Below, one piece after another: positions 1 through 7,607 of a stretch of DNA of 32,765 nucleotides. The DNA comes from Lachnoanaerobaculum sanguinis (GTDB taxonomy: Bacteria; Bacillota; Clostridia; Lachnospirales; Lachnospiraceae): positions 1 through 32,765 of the forward strand of contig NZ_BTHK01000023.1 of NCBI RefSeq assembly GCF_033242365.1. Reading direction: 5' to 3'. The position numbers and the translations under genes were made by a program. The notes beneath the pieces were generated by a model. It ran no database searches. It saw only the letters and a program-made list of their open reading frames with translations, and had not been told where the DNA came from. The first letter of the stretch is position 1. Every line of letters begins with the position of its first letter.

Positions 1-1
1 A

Positions 2-70
2 TTAGAGGCCTTTAATAAATTTGCACATTCACAGCCACACAGAATTGAAGACGACGTAAAAAGCGCATAA
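2..70 (+). CDS. C-terminal end of a protein entering from the left (partial)
   Basis: An open frame runs from the left edge to a TAA at 68-70 and encodes 22 residues ending in DDVKSA. A hairpin starts four bases after the stop, which is the main reason to regard it as the tail of a real plus-strand gene rather than chance. It is too short to assign to a family. It converges on the end of the ATP synthase operon. Confidence 0.4.
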   Translation, partial: LEAFNKFAHSQPHRIEDDVKSA

Positions 71-73
71 TAA

Positions 74-93
74 AAGCCCCTTTGTGGGGGCTT
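74..93. terminator. Hairpin terminator between convergent genes
   Basis: A perfect 7-bp stem (AAGCCCC / GGGGCTT) closes a 6-base loop just after the stop codon of the left-edge fragment. The plus-strand tail is AT-rich but not a clean T-run; on the minus strand the stem is followed by TTTTATTA. It could act in either direction. Confidence 0.6.
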
Positions 94-142
94 ATAAATT
101 AATTATTTTGGGACATAATCATTTATGCTTGACAGAAATAAA

Positions 143-188
143 AAAGGATTGTATGTTACATCCCTTTTAAAACCAACATACAATCCTT
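143..188 (-). terminator. Rho-independent terminator of the ATP synthase operon
   Basis: A perfect 14-bp inverted repeat (145-158 with 175-188, loop of 16) lies six bases after the atpC stop. On the minus strand the stem is followed by a run of six Ts, the classic intrinsic-terminator layout. It ends the atp transcript. Confidence 0.9.
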
Positions 189-193
189 ATAAT

Positions 194-595
194 TTATTTA
201 ATCCCTGCTACATCCAGACGAACCAATGCTCTTCTGAGTGCAAGCTCAGCTCTGGCAACATCTATACCGTCTCTTTGAGAAAGTCGTTTTTGGGCTCTCT
301 CCTTTGCCTCTTTAGCTCTGTTAACATCTATCTCATCACTGTACTCACATGAATCGGCAAGTATTGTAACCTCATCCTGTAAGATCTCCGCAAAGCCTGA
401 GTGAAGGGCACAAGTCTTTACACTTCCGTCTTCACTATGTATAGATAATTTACCCGGTGCTATTACATTTACCATAGGGATATGCTTGGCATATATACCG
501 ACATTCCCCTGTGTTGTGGTAAACTCCACCATTGTAGCATCCCCTTCAAAAAAAACATGGTCGGGACACATTATCTTTAATGCAAACTTGTCCAT
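194..595 (-). CDS. atpC: F-type ATP synthase epsilon subunit
   Basis: The 133-residue product matches bacterial epsilon subunits in length and layout: an N-terminal beta-sandwich (roughly residues 1-85, with the typical opening in which FALKIMCPDHVFFEGDA is recognisable) followed by a C-terminal helical hairpin rich in Lys, Arg and Ala. Epsilon joins gamma in the central stalk and can inhibit ATP hydrolysis. A GGAGG ribosome binding site sits five bases before the ATG. It is the last gene of the operon, eight bases after atpD, and is followed at once by the operon terminator. Nothing unusual was seen. Confidence 0.97.
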   Translation of the reverse strand: MDKFALKIMCPDHVFFEGDATMVEFTTTQGNVGIYAKHIPMVNVIAPGKLSIHSEDGSVKTCALHSGFAEILQDEVTILADSCEYSDEIDVNRAKEAKERAQKRLSQRDGIDVARAELALRRALVRLDVAGIK

Positions 596-603
596 ACTAC
601 CTC

Positions 604-1995
604 CTATTTAGAGGCACGCTCTACAACCTCGTCGATAGTTCCTGCATTTAGGAAATATTGCTCAGGTATATCGTCATGCTTTCCTTCAAGAATTTCTCTA
701 AATCCTCTGATAGTCTCTGATAGAGGTACATACTTTCCGTCAATTCCTGTAAACTGTGTTGCCACGAAGAAAGGCTGTGAAAGGAATCTCTGGATCTTTC
801 TTGCTCTTGCTACAGTAAGCTTATCTTCTTCAGAAAGCTCATCCATACCAAGCATGGCAATAATATCCTGTAACTCTTTATACTTTTGCAATACCTCCTG
901 CACACTCTGTGCTACCTGATAATGCTCTTCTCCCACTATATGAGGTGAAAGTATTCTTGAAGTAGAACCAAGAGGATCTACTGCAGGATAAATACCCATC
1001 TCCACTATAGAACGGTCAAGAACCGTAGTAGCATCAAGGTGAGCGAATGTATTTGCAGGAGCGGGGTCGGTAAGGTCATCCGCAGGCACATATACAGCCT
1101 GAACAGATGTAATGGAACCGTTCTTTGTAGAAGTGATTCTCTCCTGAAGCGCACCCATCTCTGTTTGAAGTGTAGGCTGATAACCTACCGCAGAAGGCAT
1201 ACGTCCAAGAAGTGCTGAAACCTCTGAACCTGCCTGTGTAAATCTGAAGATATTGTCGATGAAAAGAAGTACATCCTTTCCACCCTGATCTCTAAAATAC
1301 TCCGCCATTGTAAGACCTGTAAGTCCTACTCTCATTCTCGCACCCGGTGGCTCATTCATCTGACCGAATACCATGGTTGTCTTATTGATAACTCCTGAGT
1401 CGGTCATTTCATGGTATAAGTCATTACCCTCTCTGGTTCTCTCACCTACACCTGTAAATACTGAATACCCACCATGCTCTGTTGCAATATTTCTGATAAG
1501 CTCCTGAATAAGTACAGTCTTTCCTACTCCGGCACCACCAAAGAGTCCTATCTTTCCACCCTTTTGGTATGGACATAAAAGGTCAACTACTTTGATTCCT
1601 GTCTCAAGAATCTCGGTCTGAGTAGACTGCTCCTCAAAGCTTGGAGCCTTTCTATGTATAGGAAGATACTCCTCTACCTTAGGTGGTTCTTTCTTATCAA
1701 TTGCCTCTCCAAGTACATTAAAAATTCTACCCAGAGTGTTTTCACCAACAGGAACTGAAATAGGAGCTCCTGTAGCCCTTGCTTCCATTCCACGAACAAG
1801 TCCGTCTGTACTTCCCATGGCAATTGTTCTTACTATATCATCTCCCAGATGCTGTGCAACCTCTACAGTGAGCACTCCGTCAGCTGTATCTATCTTTATT
1901 GCCTCATTGATTTGTGGCAAGTGTCCTCTGGAAAACTTAATATCCAAAACAGCACCGATAATCTGGGTTATTTTGCCAATATTTGGCTCTGCCAT
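604..1995 (-). CDS. atpD: F-type ATP synthase beta subunit
   Basis: Catalytic subunit of F1, which makes or hydrolyses ATP at the cytoplasmic face. The 463-residue protein has the P-loop GGAGVGKT near residue 153, the GERTREGNDL segment carrying the catalytic Glu, and the FIDNIFRF segment, all typical of beta. I chose the ATG at 1995 rather than the TTG one codon upstream because AAGGAG at 2004-2009 is eight bases from the ATG. It lies about 40 bp after atpG and just before atpC, in the usual order for this operon. The length is normal and no residues are missing. Confidence 0.97.
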   Translation of the reverse strand: MAEPNIGKITQIIGAVLDIKFSRGHLPQINEAIKIDTADGVLTVEVAQHLGDDIVRTIAMGSTDGLVRGMEARATGAPISVPVGENTLGRIFNVLGEAIDKKEPPKVEEYLPIHRKAPSFEEQSTQTEILETGIKVVDLLCPYQKGGKIGLFGGAGVGKTVLIQELIRNIATEHGGYSVFTGVGERTREGNDLYHEMTDSGVINKTTMVFGQMNEPPGARMRVGLTGLTMAEYFRDQGGKDVLLFIDNIFRFTQAGSEVSALLGRMPSAVGYQPTLQTEMGALQERITSTKNGSITSVQAVYVPADDLTDPAPANTFAHLDATTVLDRSIVEMGIYPAVDPLGSTSRILSPHIVGEEHYQVAQSVQEVLQKYKELQDIIAMLGMDELSEEDKLTVARARKIQRFLSQPFFVATQFTGIDGKYVPLSETIRGFREILEGKHDDIPEQYFLNAGTIDEVVERASK

Positions 1996-2034
1996 CAACT
2001 TTTCTCCTTCCTCTTCTTCATTCGTTTCCGATCG

Positions 2035-2901
2035 TTATTCTATGGCGTTGGCTCCGGCCACAATCTCTGTAAGCTCTTGAGTGATAGCACCCTGACGAGC
2101 TCTGTTATACTGTAAGCCGAGCTTATCTATAAGTTCTTCCGCATTTGATGTTGCGGAATCCATAGCGGTCATTCTGGCACCGTTTTCTGAAGCAACAGAC
2201 TGCATCAGACCGCCATAAATAACAGAAGAAATGTATTTTGGAATTATAGCATCCAATACTTCATCTTCATTGGGAGAATAATTCATAAGGGCTCTCGGAC
2301 CCTCACTTTCTGTAGTCTCAGGCTGTAATAAATCTTCCTTGCTGATAGGAAGCAATTTCAAAAGTACAGGATCATGTACCACCGTATTCTTGAAATTGGT
2401 ATATATCACATAAATCTCTGAGAGCTTTCCGCTTTCATAGTCGTCAAGCAATACCTTTGTAATATCTGCGGCATCCTTGTACAGCGGCTCTTCCACAATC
2501 TCTGAAAAGTCTCCCTCTACTTCAAAACCTTTATGTAAGAGTGTATCTCTACCTTTTTTACCCACTGCATATATAAGTGTTTCATTGCTTTTGAATTCGC
2601 TTATTACCTGCCTGCTTACAGCATTGTTATAGCCTCCTGCAAGACCTCTGTTACCTGTAATAACCAATACGCCTGTCTTACCGCCGTCATTTTTCTTAAG
2701 ATACTTATGAGATATATTCTCACTTTTCTCAAGCATTGATGCGATAGTTTGATACATTACGGTAAAGTATGGCTTGGAAGCATCCGCTTTTGTTCTTGCT
2801 TTTTGAAGCTTAACCGTTGCTACAAGCTTCATGGCTTTGGTAATCTGAGCAGTGCTTTGTATCGCCGCACGCCTACGCTTTATTTCCTTCATTGAAGCCA
2901 T
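2035..2901 (-). CDS. atpG: F-type ATP synthase gamma subunit
   Basis: Central rotor shaft that couples ion flow in Fo to catalysis in F1. The 288-residue protein has the conserved N-terminal helix (KEIKRRRAAIQSTAQITKAM, residues 5-24) and the C-terminal helix with NRARQGAITQELTEIVAGA, which together form the coiled coil inside alpha3beta3. The middle carries the usual GNRGLAGGYN motif. The ATG is preceded by a weak AGGTG site; translation is probably helped by coupling, since the gene starts 12 bases after atpA ends. Standard length for Firmicutes. Confidence 0.96.
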   Translation of the reverse strand: MASMKEIKRRRAAIQSTAQITKAMKLVATVKLQKARTKADASKPYFTVMYQTIASMLEKSENISHKYLKKNDGGKTGVLVITGNRGLAGGYNNAVSRQVISEFKSNETLIYAVGKKGRDTLLHKGFEVEGDFSEIVEEPLYKDAADITKVLLDDYESGKLSEIYVIYTNFKNTVVHDPVLLKLLPISKEDLLQPETTESEGPRALMNYSPNEDEVLDAIIPKYISSVIYGGLMQSVASENGARMTAMDSATSNAEELIDKLGLQYNRARQGAITQELTEIVAGANAIE

Positions 2902-2913
2902 AATACACCTGCA

Positions 2914-4413
2914 CTATGCTTTCTTACATTCATTGATAACATCTGTAAGTCTTTTTGCCAAATCGTCGGAAATTTCTTTCTTATCTCTAATTTCAGCAGC
3001 TATTTCAGGATGCTTGCTCTCTATAAATCTGAACAACTTATCCTGGAACTCAAGTACCTTCTCCGTAGGAACATCAAGTAAAAGTTTCTTTGTAGCGGCA
3101 AAGATAATAACTATCTGATACTCTACAGGCATCGGCTTGTAGTTTGGCTGCTTTAAGATCTCTCTGATTCTCTCACCCTGTGCCAACTGATTCTTTGTAG
3201 CTTCATCAAGTTCTGAACCGAACTGTGCAAATGATGCAAGCTCTCTATACTGCGCAAGCTCCAGTCTTATAGGTCCTGCAATCTTCTTCATCGCCTTGAT
3301 CTGAGCAGAACCACCTACTCTTGATACTGAAAGTCCGGCATTGATAGCAGGTCTGAATCCCGAATTGAACATCTCTGTCTCAAGGTAAATCTGACCGTCT
3401 GTAATAGAAATAACATTTGTAGGAATATACGCTGAAACGTCTCCTGCCTGTGTCTCTATTATAGGCAATGCGGTAAGTGAACCGCCACCAAGGTCTTCTG
3501 ACAATCTTGAAGCTCTCTCAAGAAGTCTTGAGTGAAGATAGAATACATCACCCGGATAAGCCTCACGGCCCGGTGGTCTCTTAAGAAGAAGTGAAAGTGT
3601 ACGATATGCGGCAGCATGCTTTGTAAGATCATCGTATACTACGAGTACATCATCTCCTCTTTCCATCCATTCCTCACCTATAGCGCAACCTGAGTAAGGT
3701 GCGATATATTGAAGCGGTGCAAGATCACTTGCAGTAGAAACTACTACTGTAGTGTAGTCCATAGCACCGTAATCCTCAAAAGTCTTTACAATTGATGCAA
3801 CAGTAGAAGCCTTCTGCCCTATAGCAACATAGATACAGTGAACATTCTGTCCTTTTTGATTGATTATAGTATCTACAGCAATAGAAGTTTTTCCTGTCTG
3901 TCTGTCACCGATTATAAGCTCTCTTTGTCCTCTTCCTATAGGAATCATGGCATCAATGGCCTTTATTCCTGTTTGAAGCGGTGTATCTACCGATTTTCTT
4001 TCGATAACACCATGTGCAACTCTCTCTATTCTTCTAAAGGTATCTGAAGTTATAGGTCCCTTTCCGTCGATTGGCTGTCCAAGCGCGTTTACAACTCTAC
4101 CTGTAAGTGCATCTCCTACAGGAACCTCTACAACTCTACCTGTGGTCTTTACTGTATCACCCTCGCTGATATTCTTCTTATCACCAAGTAAAACAGCACC
4201 GACATTGTCCTCTTCCAAGTTAAGAACCATGCCGTAAACATCCCCCGGGAATTCCAGAAGCTCACCCTGCATAGCCTTTGCAAGACCATGTATTCTGGCA
4301 ATACCGTCTGCTACCTGGATAACAGTACCCACATCTGATACCTCGAGTTTAGTTGAATACTTATTTATCTGCTCTTTTATAACTGAGCTGATTTCTTCAG
4401 GTCTTAGATTCAC
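2914..4413 (-). CDS. atpA: F-type ATP synthase alpha subunit
   Basis: Regulatory nucleotide-binding subunit of the F1 hexamer. The 499-residue protein has the P-loop GDRQTGKTS near residue 170, the VYDDLTKHAAAYR segment, and the alpha signature PAINAGLSVSRVGGSAQ with the arginine finger near residue 365. The start is a GTG at 4411-4413, supported by AGAGG nine bases upstream; no better ATG is near and the N-terminus MNLRPEEISSVIK fits the family. It follows atpH after 45 bp. No abnormal features were seen. Confidence 0.97.
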   Translation of the reverse strand: MNLRPEEISSVIKEQINKYSTKLEVSDVGTVIQVADGIARIHGLAKAMQGELLEFPGDVYGMVLNLEEDNVGAVLLGDKKNISEGDTVKTTGRVVEVPVGDALTGRVVNALGQPIDGKGPITSDTFRRIERVAHGVIERKSVDTPLQTGIKAIDAMIPIGRGQRELIIGDRQTGKTSIAVDTIINQKGQNVHCIYVAIGQKASTVASIVKTFEDYGAMDYTTVVVSTASDLAPLQYIAPYSGCAIGEEWMERGDDVLVVYDDLTKHAAAYRTLSLLLKRPPGREAYPGDVFYLHSRLLERASRLSEDLGGGSLTALPIIETQAGDVSAYIPTNVISITDGQIYLETEMFNSGFRPAINAGLSVSRVGGSAQIKAMKKIAGPIRLELAQYRELASFAQFGSELDEATKNQLAQGERIREILKQPNYKPMPVEYQIVIIFAATKKLLLDVPTEKVLEFQDKLFRFIESKHPEIAAEIRDKKEISDDLAKRLTDVINECKKA

Positions 4414-4458
4414 TAGACTCGTACCTCTTTTCTTTAAACTTTTTGCCGGTAATACGGC

Positions 4459-4992
4459 TTATGATAACATTTTTCTCATCTTATCAATTCTTGTTTTTAC
4501 ACTTGAATCCACAACTCTGTCACCGATTCTGATGACAATACCGCCTATGATACTCTCATCTACCACGTATTCCGCTTCAAGAGACTTATAATGTGATGAC
4601 TTCAAAAGCTCATCCACTATTTTATCTTTCTTTGAATCATCAAGCGGCAGCGCAGTCGTAACAGTTGCCTTTCCGATAAGAAGAAGCTCCTTTATACAAT
4701 CTATAACATAATCAAGTATAGATATAAGTTCAGCCTGTCTCTTCTTTTCGATTACAGTCAATAAAAATCCCAATGAATCAACACTGATGTGATTCTCAAA
4801 TATTCCCTTTACAAAATCAATTTTTTCTTCATCATCCATCTTAGGTGAATCAAGAAGTCCCATGATTTCATTGTTTTCAGTAAAAATATTCTTTACGGAT
4901 TTTATTTCTTCAAGTGCATCAATCAGATTGTTCTTTTCAGATACTACCGACACATAAGCATCTCCATATACTTTGGACACTAATTTTGCCAT
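4459..4992 (-). CDS. atpH: F-type ATP synthase delta subunit
   Basis: Peripheral-stalk subunit that ties the b dimer to the top of F1. The 177-residue protein starts with the family-like MAKLVSKVYGDAY and ends with the conserved region around ESIIGGIVIRIGDRVVDSSVKTRIDKM, which is the usual C-terminal delta signature. Its start overlaps the end of atpF by 13 bases, so the two are probably translationally coupled. Length is normal for the family, and its place between b and alpha is the standard order. Confidence 0.95.
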   Translation of the reverse strand: MAKLVSKVYGDAYVSVVSEKNNLIDALEEIKSVKNIFTENNEIMGLLDSPKMDDEEKIDFVKGIFENHISVDSLGFLLTVIEKKRQAELISILDYVIDCIKELLLIGKATVTTALPLDDSKKDKIVDELLKSSHYKSLEAEYVVDESIIGGIVIRIGDRVVDSSVKTRIDKMRKMLS

Positions 4993-5495
4993 GTACCATC
5001 TCCGATTTCTTTTAAAGTCTCTTCAACAAGTCTATCCTGCACTTCAACATTCATTGCAGAATTGACTGCCTTGCTTGCAATAATCGAAGCAACATCCACT
5101 ATATTTGATTTTACTTCTTCCATGGCTTTTTTCTTTGCCAACTCTATCTCGTTGTTCGCCCTGTCAGTAATTCTTCTAGCTTCCGCCTTTGCTTCTTCTA
5201 TGATTTCGTTTTCTCTATCCTTTGCCCTTTTTCTGGCGTCCTCTAAGATTGCATCAGCCTGTTTTTGGAAAGAGGCCAATTTTTCTTCGTACTCCGCCTT
5301 AAGAGCATCAGCTTTTGCCTTTGCATCTTTTGCACTTTCCAGGTCTCCGGCAACTCGCTCTCTTCTTTTTTTGAGCATCTCCTTAGCCGGATTAAAAAGC
5401 AAATAGGAAAGAATAAAGAACAAGAAAAGGACCGCAAAGCCGGTAATGGCTGAATCAGCCAAAAGCTGAGGGTCAAATCCTATCAGTCTTTCCAT
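4980..5495 (-). CDS. atpF: F-type ATP synthase b subunit
   Basis: Peripheral-stalk subunit. The 171-residue protein has one N-terminal membrane helix (about residues 14-34) followed by a long charged helix (about 40-150) very rich in Ala, Lys, Glu and Arg, as expected for the b coiled-coil dimer. A clear GGAGG lies five bases before the ATG. It starts 12 bases after atpE and overlaps atpH at its 3' end. The length is usual for a single b gene; no second b-type gene is present, so the stalk is presumably a homodimer. Confidence 0.96.
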   Translation of the reverse strand: MERLIGFDPQLLADSAITGFAVLFLFFILSYLLFNPAKEMLKKRRERVAGDLESAKDAKAKADALKAEYEEKLASFQKQADAILEDARKRAKDRENEIIEEAKAEARRITDRANNEIELAKKKAMEEVKSNIVDVASIIASKAVNSAMNVEVQDRLVEETLKEIGDGTWQN

Positions 5496-5507
5496 AAAAC
5501 CTCCAAA

Positions 5508-5765
5508 TTAAGCGCCGAAAGGCTTAACGAACATAAGAATCATAGCAACTACAAGTCCGTAAAGACCTGTTGTCTCGGCAACGGCCTGTCCGAGAAGCAT
5601 TGTTGATGTGATATCCGCTCTTGCTCCCGGGTTTCTACCTACTGCAGCCGCACCATGTCCTGCTGCAATACCCTGTCCGACACCCGGTCCGATACCTGCT
5701 ATCATTGCAAGTCCCGCACCTATAGCAGAGCAACCAAATATAAAATCCTGTCCTGTCATATTCAT
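5508..5765 (-). CDS. atpE: F-type ATP synthase c subunit with Na+-binding signature
   Basis: Membrane rotor-ring subunit, 85 residues in two membrane helices joined by the polar loop around R44-N45-P46. The ion-carrying Glu is E64. Visible Na+ ligands and network residues are Q31, V62, E64, T65, T66 and Y69, which line up at a constant offset of one with Q32, V63, E65, S66, T67 and Y70 of the Ilyobacter tartaricus Na+ ring (known family structure). Proton-specific rings usually lack the Gln and the Ser/Thr after Glu. Sodium coupling is therefore likely by inference. GGAGG precedes the ATG by six bases. The 79-bp leader upstream holds a hairpin. Confidence 0.97.
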   Translation of the reverse strand: MNMTGQDFIFGCSAIGAGLAMIAGIGPGVGQGIAAGHGAAAVGRNPGARADITSTMLLGQAVAETTGLYGLVVAMILMFVKPFGA

Positions 5766-5791
5766 AAATAACCTCCAAAATATATGATATC

Positions 5792-5812
5792 AAGTGAGGC
5801 ACTTCCTCACTT
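5792..5812 (-). promoter_or_regulatory. Hairpin in the atpB-atpE intercistronic gap
   Basis: A perfect 8-bp stem (AAGTGAGG / CCTCACTT) with a 5-base loop lies 15 bases upstream of the atpE ribosome binding site. On the mRNA strand it is not followed by a T-run, so it is unlikely to be a terminator. It may protect or tune the atpE message, which must be translated more than its neighbours because the ring needs many c copies (inference). Confidence 0.65.
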
Positions 5813-5844
5813 AAATCCATGAAAATATTTTACTATCCAATGAA

Positions 5845-6573
5845 CTATTCTAATTTGTCATTGATATAGACCATGCTAAGCATACAGAAAACATATGTCT
5901 GCAATGCTCCTGAAAATACATCTGTATACAGATGTAAGAATGACGGCACACCAATCTTTAAAAAGATCGGCATCATACCATACCAAAGCCCCATGATCAA
6001 AACACCTGAAAGCACGTTTGCAAAAAGACGCAATGATATAGATATCGGGTTTGCTATCTCACCGATAACATTTATCGGAAAGAGCAACGGTATCGGCTCA
6101 AAGAGCGATGTAAAATGTTTTAACTTTCTGTTCTTTATACCCTGGAAATTTACTATTAAAAATGTAAAAAATCCAAGCATAAAAGTCACACCATAATCCG
6201 CTGTCGGGTTTCTAAGTCCGAGCAAACCGCTGAAATTAGAAACAAAAATAAAGATAAAAATCGTTCCTATATAGTTTAAGAATCTATCCTTGTTTCCACC
6301 AAGTATAGTATCGGTCATTCCCTCTAATGCTTCAATACCACATTCCAAAAAGTTTACAAATCCGCTTGGGACATTGTATGGATCTGCCGCCTTTATTGCT
6401 CTGTTTGCAAATATTGCAAATATTGTAATCAATAAGACAACAATCAATAAGGAAACTGTAGTCGTAGTCAAATAGAGTTCCTGTCCGAAAAGCTTATACT
6501 TATATAGGCCATGGATCATAAAATCCAAATTTTTGCTTCCGGCTGCACTTTCAGCTAAAATACTTAAGCTCAT
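5845..6573 (-). CDS. atpB: F-type ATP synthase a subunit
   Basis: Membrane stator subunit that forms the ion half-channels against the c ring. The 242-residue protein has five or six hydrophobic segments and the invariant Arg in the ISISLRLFANVLSG motif of the fourth core helix (about residue 180). The final helix has the family-like LQTYVFCMLSMVYI. It overlaps the upstream atpI by four bases and is followed by a 79-bp gap before atpE. Length is typical for Firmicutes. Confidence 0.96.
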   Translation of the reverse strand: MSLSILAESAAGSKNLDFMIHGLYKYKLFGQELYLTTTTVSLLIVVLLITIFAIFANRAIKAADPYNVPSGFVNFLECGIEALEGMTDTILGGNKDRFLNYIGTIFIFIFVSNFSGLLGLRNPTADYGVTFMLGFFTFLIVNFQGIKNRKLKHFTSLFEPIPLLFPINVIGEIANPISISLRLFANVLSGVLIMGLWYGMMPIFLKIGVPSFLHLYTDVFSGALQTYVFCMLSMVYINDKLE

Positions 6574-6983
6574 GTCTCCTCCTTTCTTCTTTTTTCAAAT
6601 ATTTTTTTAAACAATGGATACATATATGCACCCGATTTCAGTCCGAAAACAGATATGACAATCGCGAGTGCATTTATGTATCTACTGTTCCAAAATATTG
6701 CTACAACAATAAATAAAGCCGCCTTCCTAAGCAAAGAATGAATCATAATCTTTCTCTGCGCAAAAGAAGGGTTCCCCCCATACAGGCTGTCTTCTGTGGA
6801 TATTCCCATATCAATGACCATGCCTATTACCAAAACGCTACCTATAAGTATCCCAAGTTCAATTGGATAAACAGAATACTTCATAATCCCTGCAAACGGG
6901 ATTGTCGCCAGGCTCAAAATGATTTCATAAAGTAAAACTCCCATACCCATATAAAGACATGTTCTTCTTGTTTCCTTATTCAT
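6570..6983 (-). CDS. atpI: ATP synthase subunit I-like membrane protein
   Basis: A 137-residue protein with four hydrophobic segments and a basic C-terminus, in the position of atpI of other ATP synthase operons. Subunit I proteins are thought to help assemble the c ring or handle divalent cations (family knowledge). The open frame extends to a TTG at 7025, but I chose the ATG at 6983: it overlaps the end of the upstream gene by eight bases, has AAGG just before it, and gives a normal N-terminus. The 3' end overlaps atpB by four bases. Sequence conservation in this family is low, so the assignment leans on context. Confidence 0.8.
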   Translation of the reverse strand: MNKETRRTCLYMGMGVLLYEIILSLATIPFAGIMKYSVYPIELGILIGSVLVIGMVIDMGISTEDSLYGGNPSFAQRKIMIHSLLRKAALFIVVAIFWNSRYINALAIVISVFGLKSGAYMYPLFKKIFEKRRKEET

Positions 6984-7266
6984 CCTTATTCTTAAAAATC
7001 CTACTTTCTCTTTTTGGCAAAACAAAAGTATTTTCTTGTTTTTGCAGGTTTTCTTCTTTCTTTTTGTCCATCTTTTTTATGGTATTCATGATCAGTCTAA
7101 ACCCTGACATACATCCGCTTATAACCCCTAAAAGCATAAATATCAGCGTAAACGGAAAGTGAAATCTTTCCTCCAATTTCATACCCAAAAATGTACATAG
7201 TAAAATCGGTGTAACCATGGTAAAGCCGACCTGCGAAATCAGTGACAAATATTTTAAGGCTTCCAT
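6976..7266 (-). CDS. atpZ: AtpZ/AtpI-type accessory membrane protein
   Basis: First gene of the atp operon. The 96-residue protein has two membrane helices (about residues 8-28 and 37-60) with the short Gly-rich turn seen in AtpZ-type proteins, then a charged Lys/Glu-rich tail. In other bacteria AtpZ acts with AtpI as an accessory factor of the ATP synthase, proposed as a Mg2+/Ca2+ carrier (family knowledge). A GGAGG lies eight bases before the ATG at 7266. A near-consensus promoter lies about 80 bp upstream. The family assignment rests on size, topology and position. Confidence 0.75.
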   Translation of the reverse strand: MEALKYLSLISQVGFTMVTPILLCTFLGMKLEERFHFPFTLIFMLLGVISGCMSGFRLIMNTIKKMDKKKEENLQKQENTFVLPKRESRIFKNKDE

Positions 7267-7345
7267 ATCTCATACCTCCTACTATACTCCAAAACCTCAA
7301 AAACTTTCAATATTGCATTTTATACTAATTTTTTTCGGTTTTCTT

Positions 7346-7374
7346 ATTATACCTATATAATTCTTACTTGTCTA
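7346..7374 (-). promoter_or_regulatory. Sigma-70-type promoter of the ATP synthase operon
   Basis: On the minus strand TAGACA (7369-7374) and TATAAT (7346-7351) are separated by exactly 17 bases, a near-perfect vegetative promoter. Transcription would start about 75 bases before atpZ. It is the only strong match in the 7267-7607 gap facing this way. Confidence 0.85.
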
Positions 7375-7492
7375 TATCCGTGTTGTTTTTATCAGTATTA
7401 TTGTTAAATTAAAAACTTATTTTCAAAAAAATTATACAAAAATTTTTTGAGCTGAAAGATGATAAAATGGTGTTCTGTAAATCGTAAATATT

Positions 7493-7538
7493 TGTTATAA
7501 TATAGGAACTATTTTATTGTTGACTAAGATGCTATAAT
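7493..7538 (+). promoter_or_regulatory. Two candidate extended -10 promoters for the choline-binding-protein genes
   Basis: The 7267-7607 gap (341 bp, very AT-rich) holds the divergent promoters. Facing right there are two TGnTATAAT elements: TGTTATAAT at 7493-7501 and TGCTATAAT at 7530-7538. Neither has a good -35 box at 16-18 bases, which is typical of extended -10 promoters. Either would give a leader of 60-100 bases before the ATG at 7608. I see no terminator or attenuator in the leader. Confidence 0.5.
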
Positions 7539-7607
7539 AACTTGATATAGGGAATCGTGAGATTAAAATCAGTTTTATTCCCGGATAATCTAATAAAAGG
7601 AGGACAT

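Noticed and set aside
5062..5406. Open frame on the plus strand opposite atpF
   Set aside because: It is a mirror of the long Ala/Lys/Glu helix of the b subunit, with low-complexity Ser/Phe/Ala translation and no start signals.
6984..7025. Upstream TTG start for the subunit I-like gene
   Set aside because: It has no ribosome binding site and would make a 50-base overlap; the ATG at 6983 fits better.
7520..7538. TTGACT followed by TATAAT upstream of the choline-binding-protein gene
   Set aside because: The two boxes are only seven bases apart, far too close for a promoter; the TATAAT was kept only as an extended -10 element.
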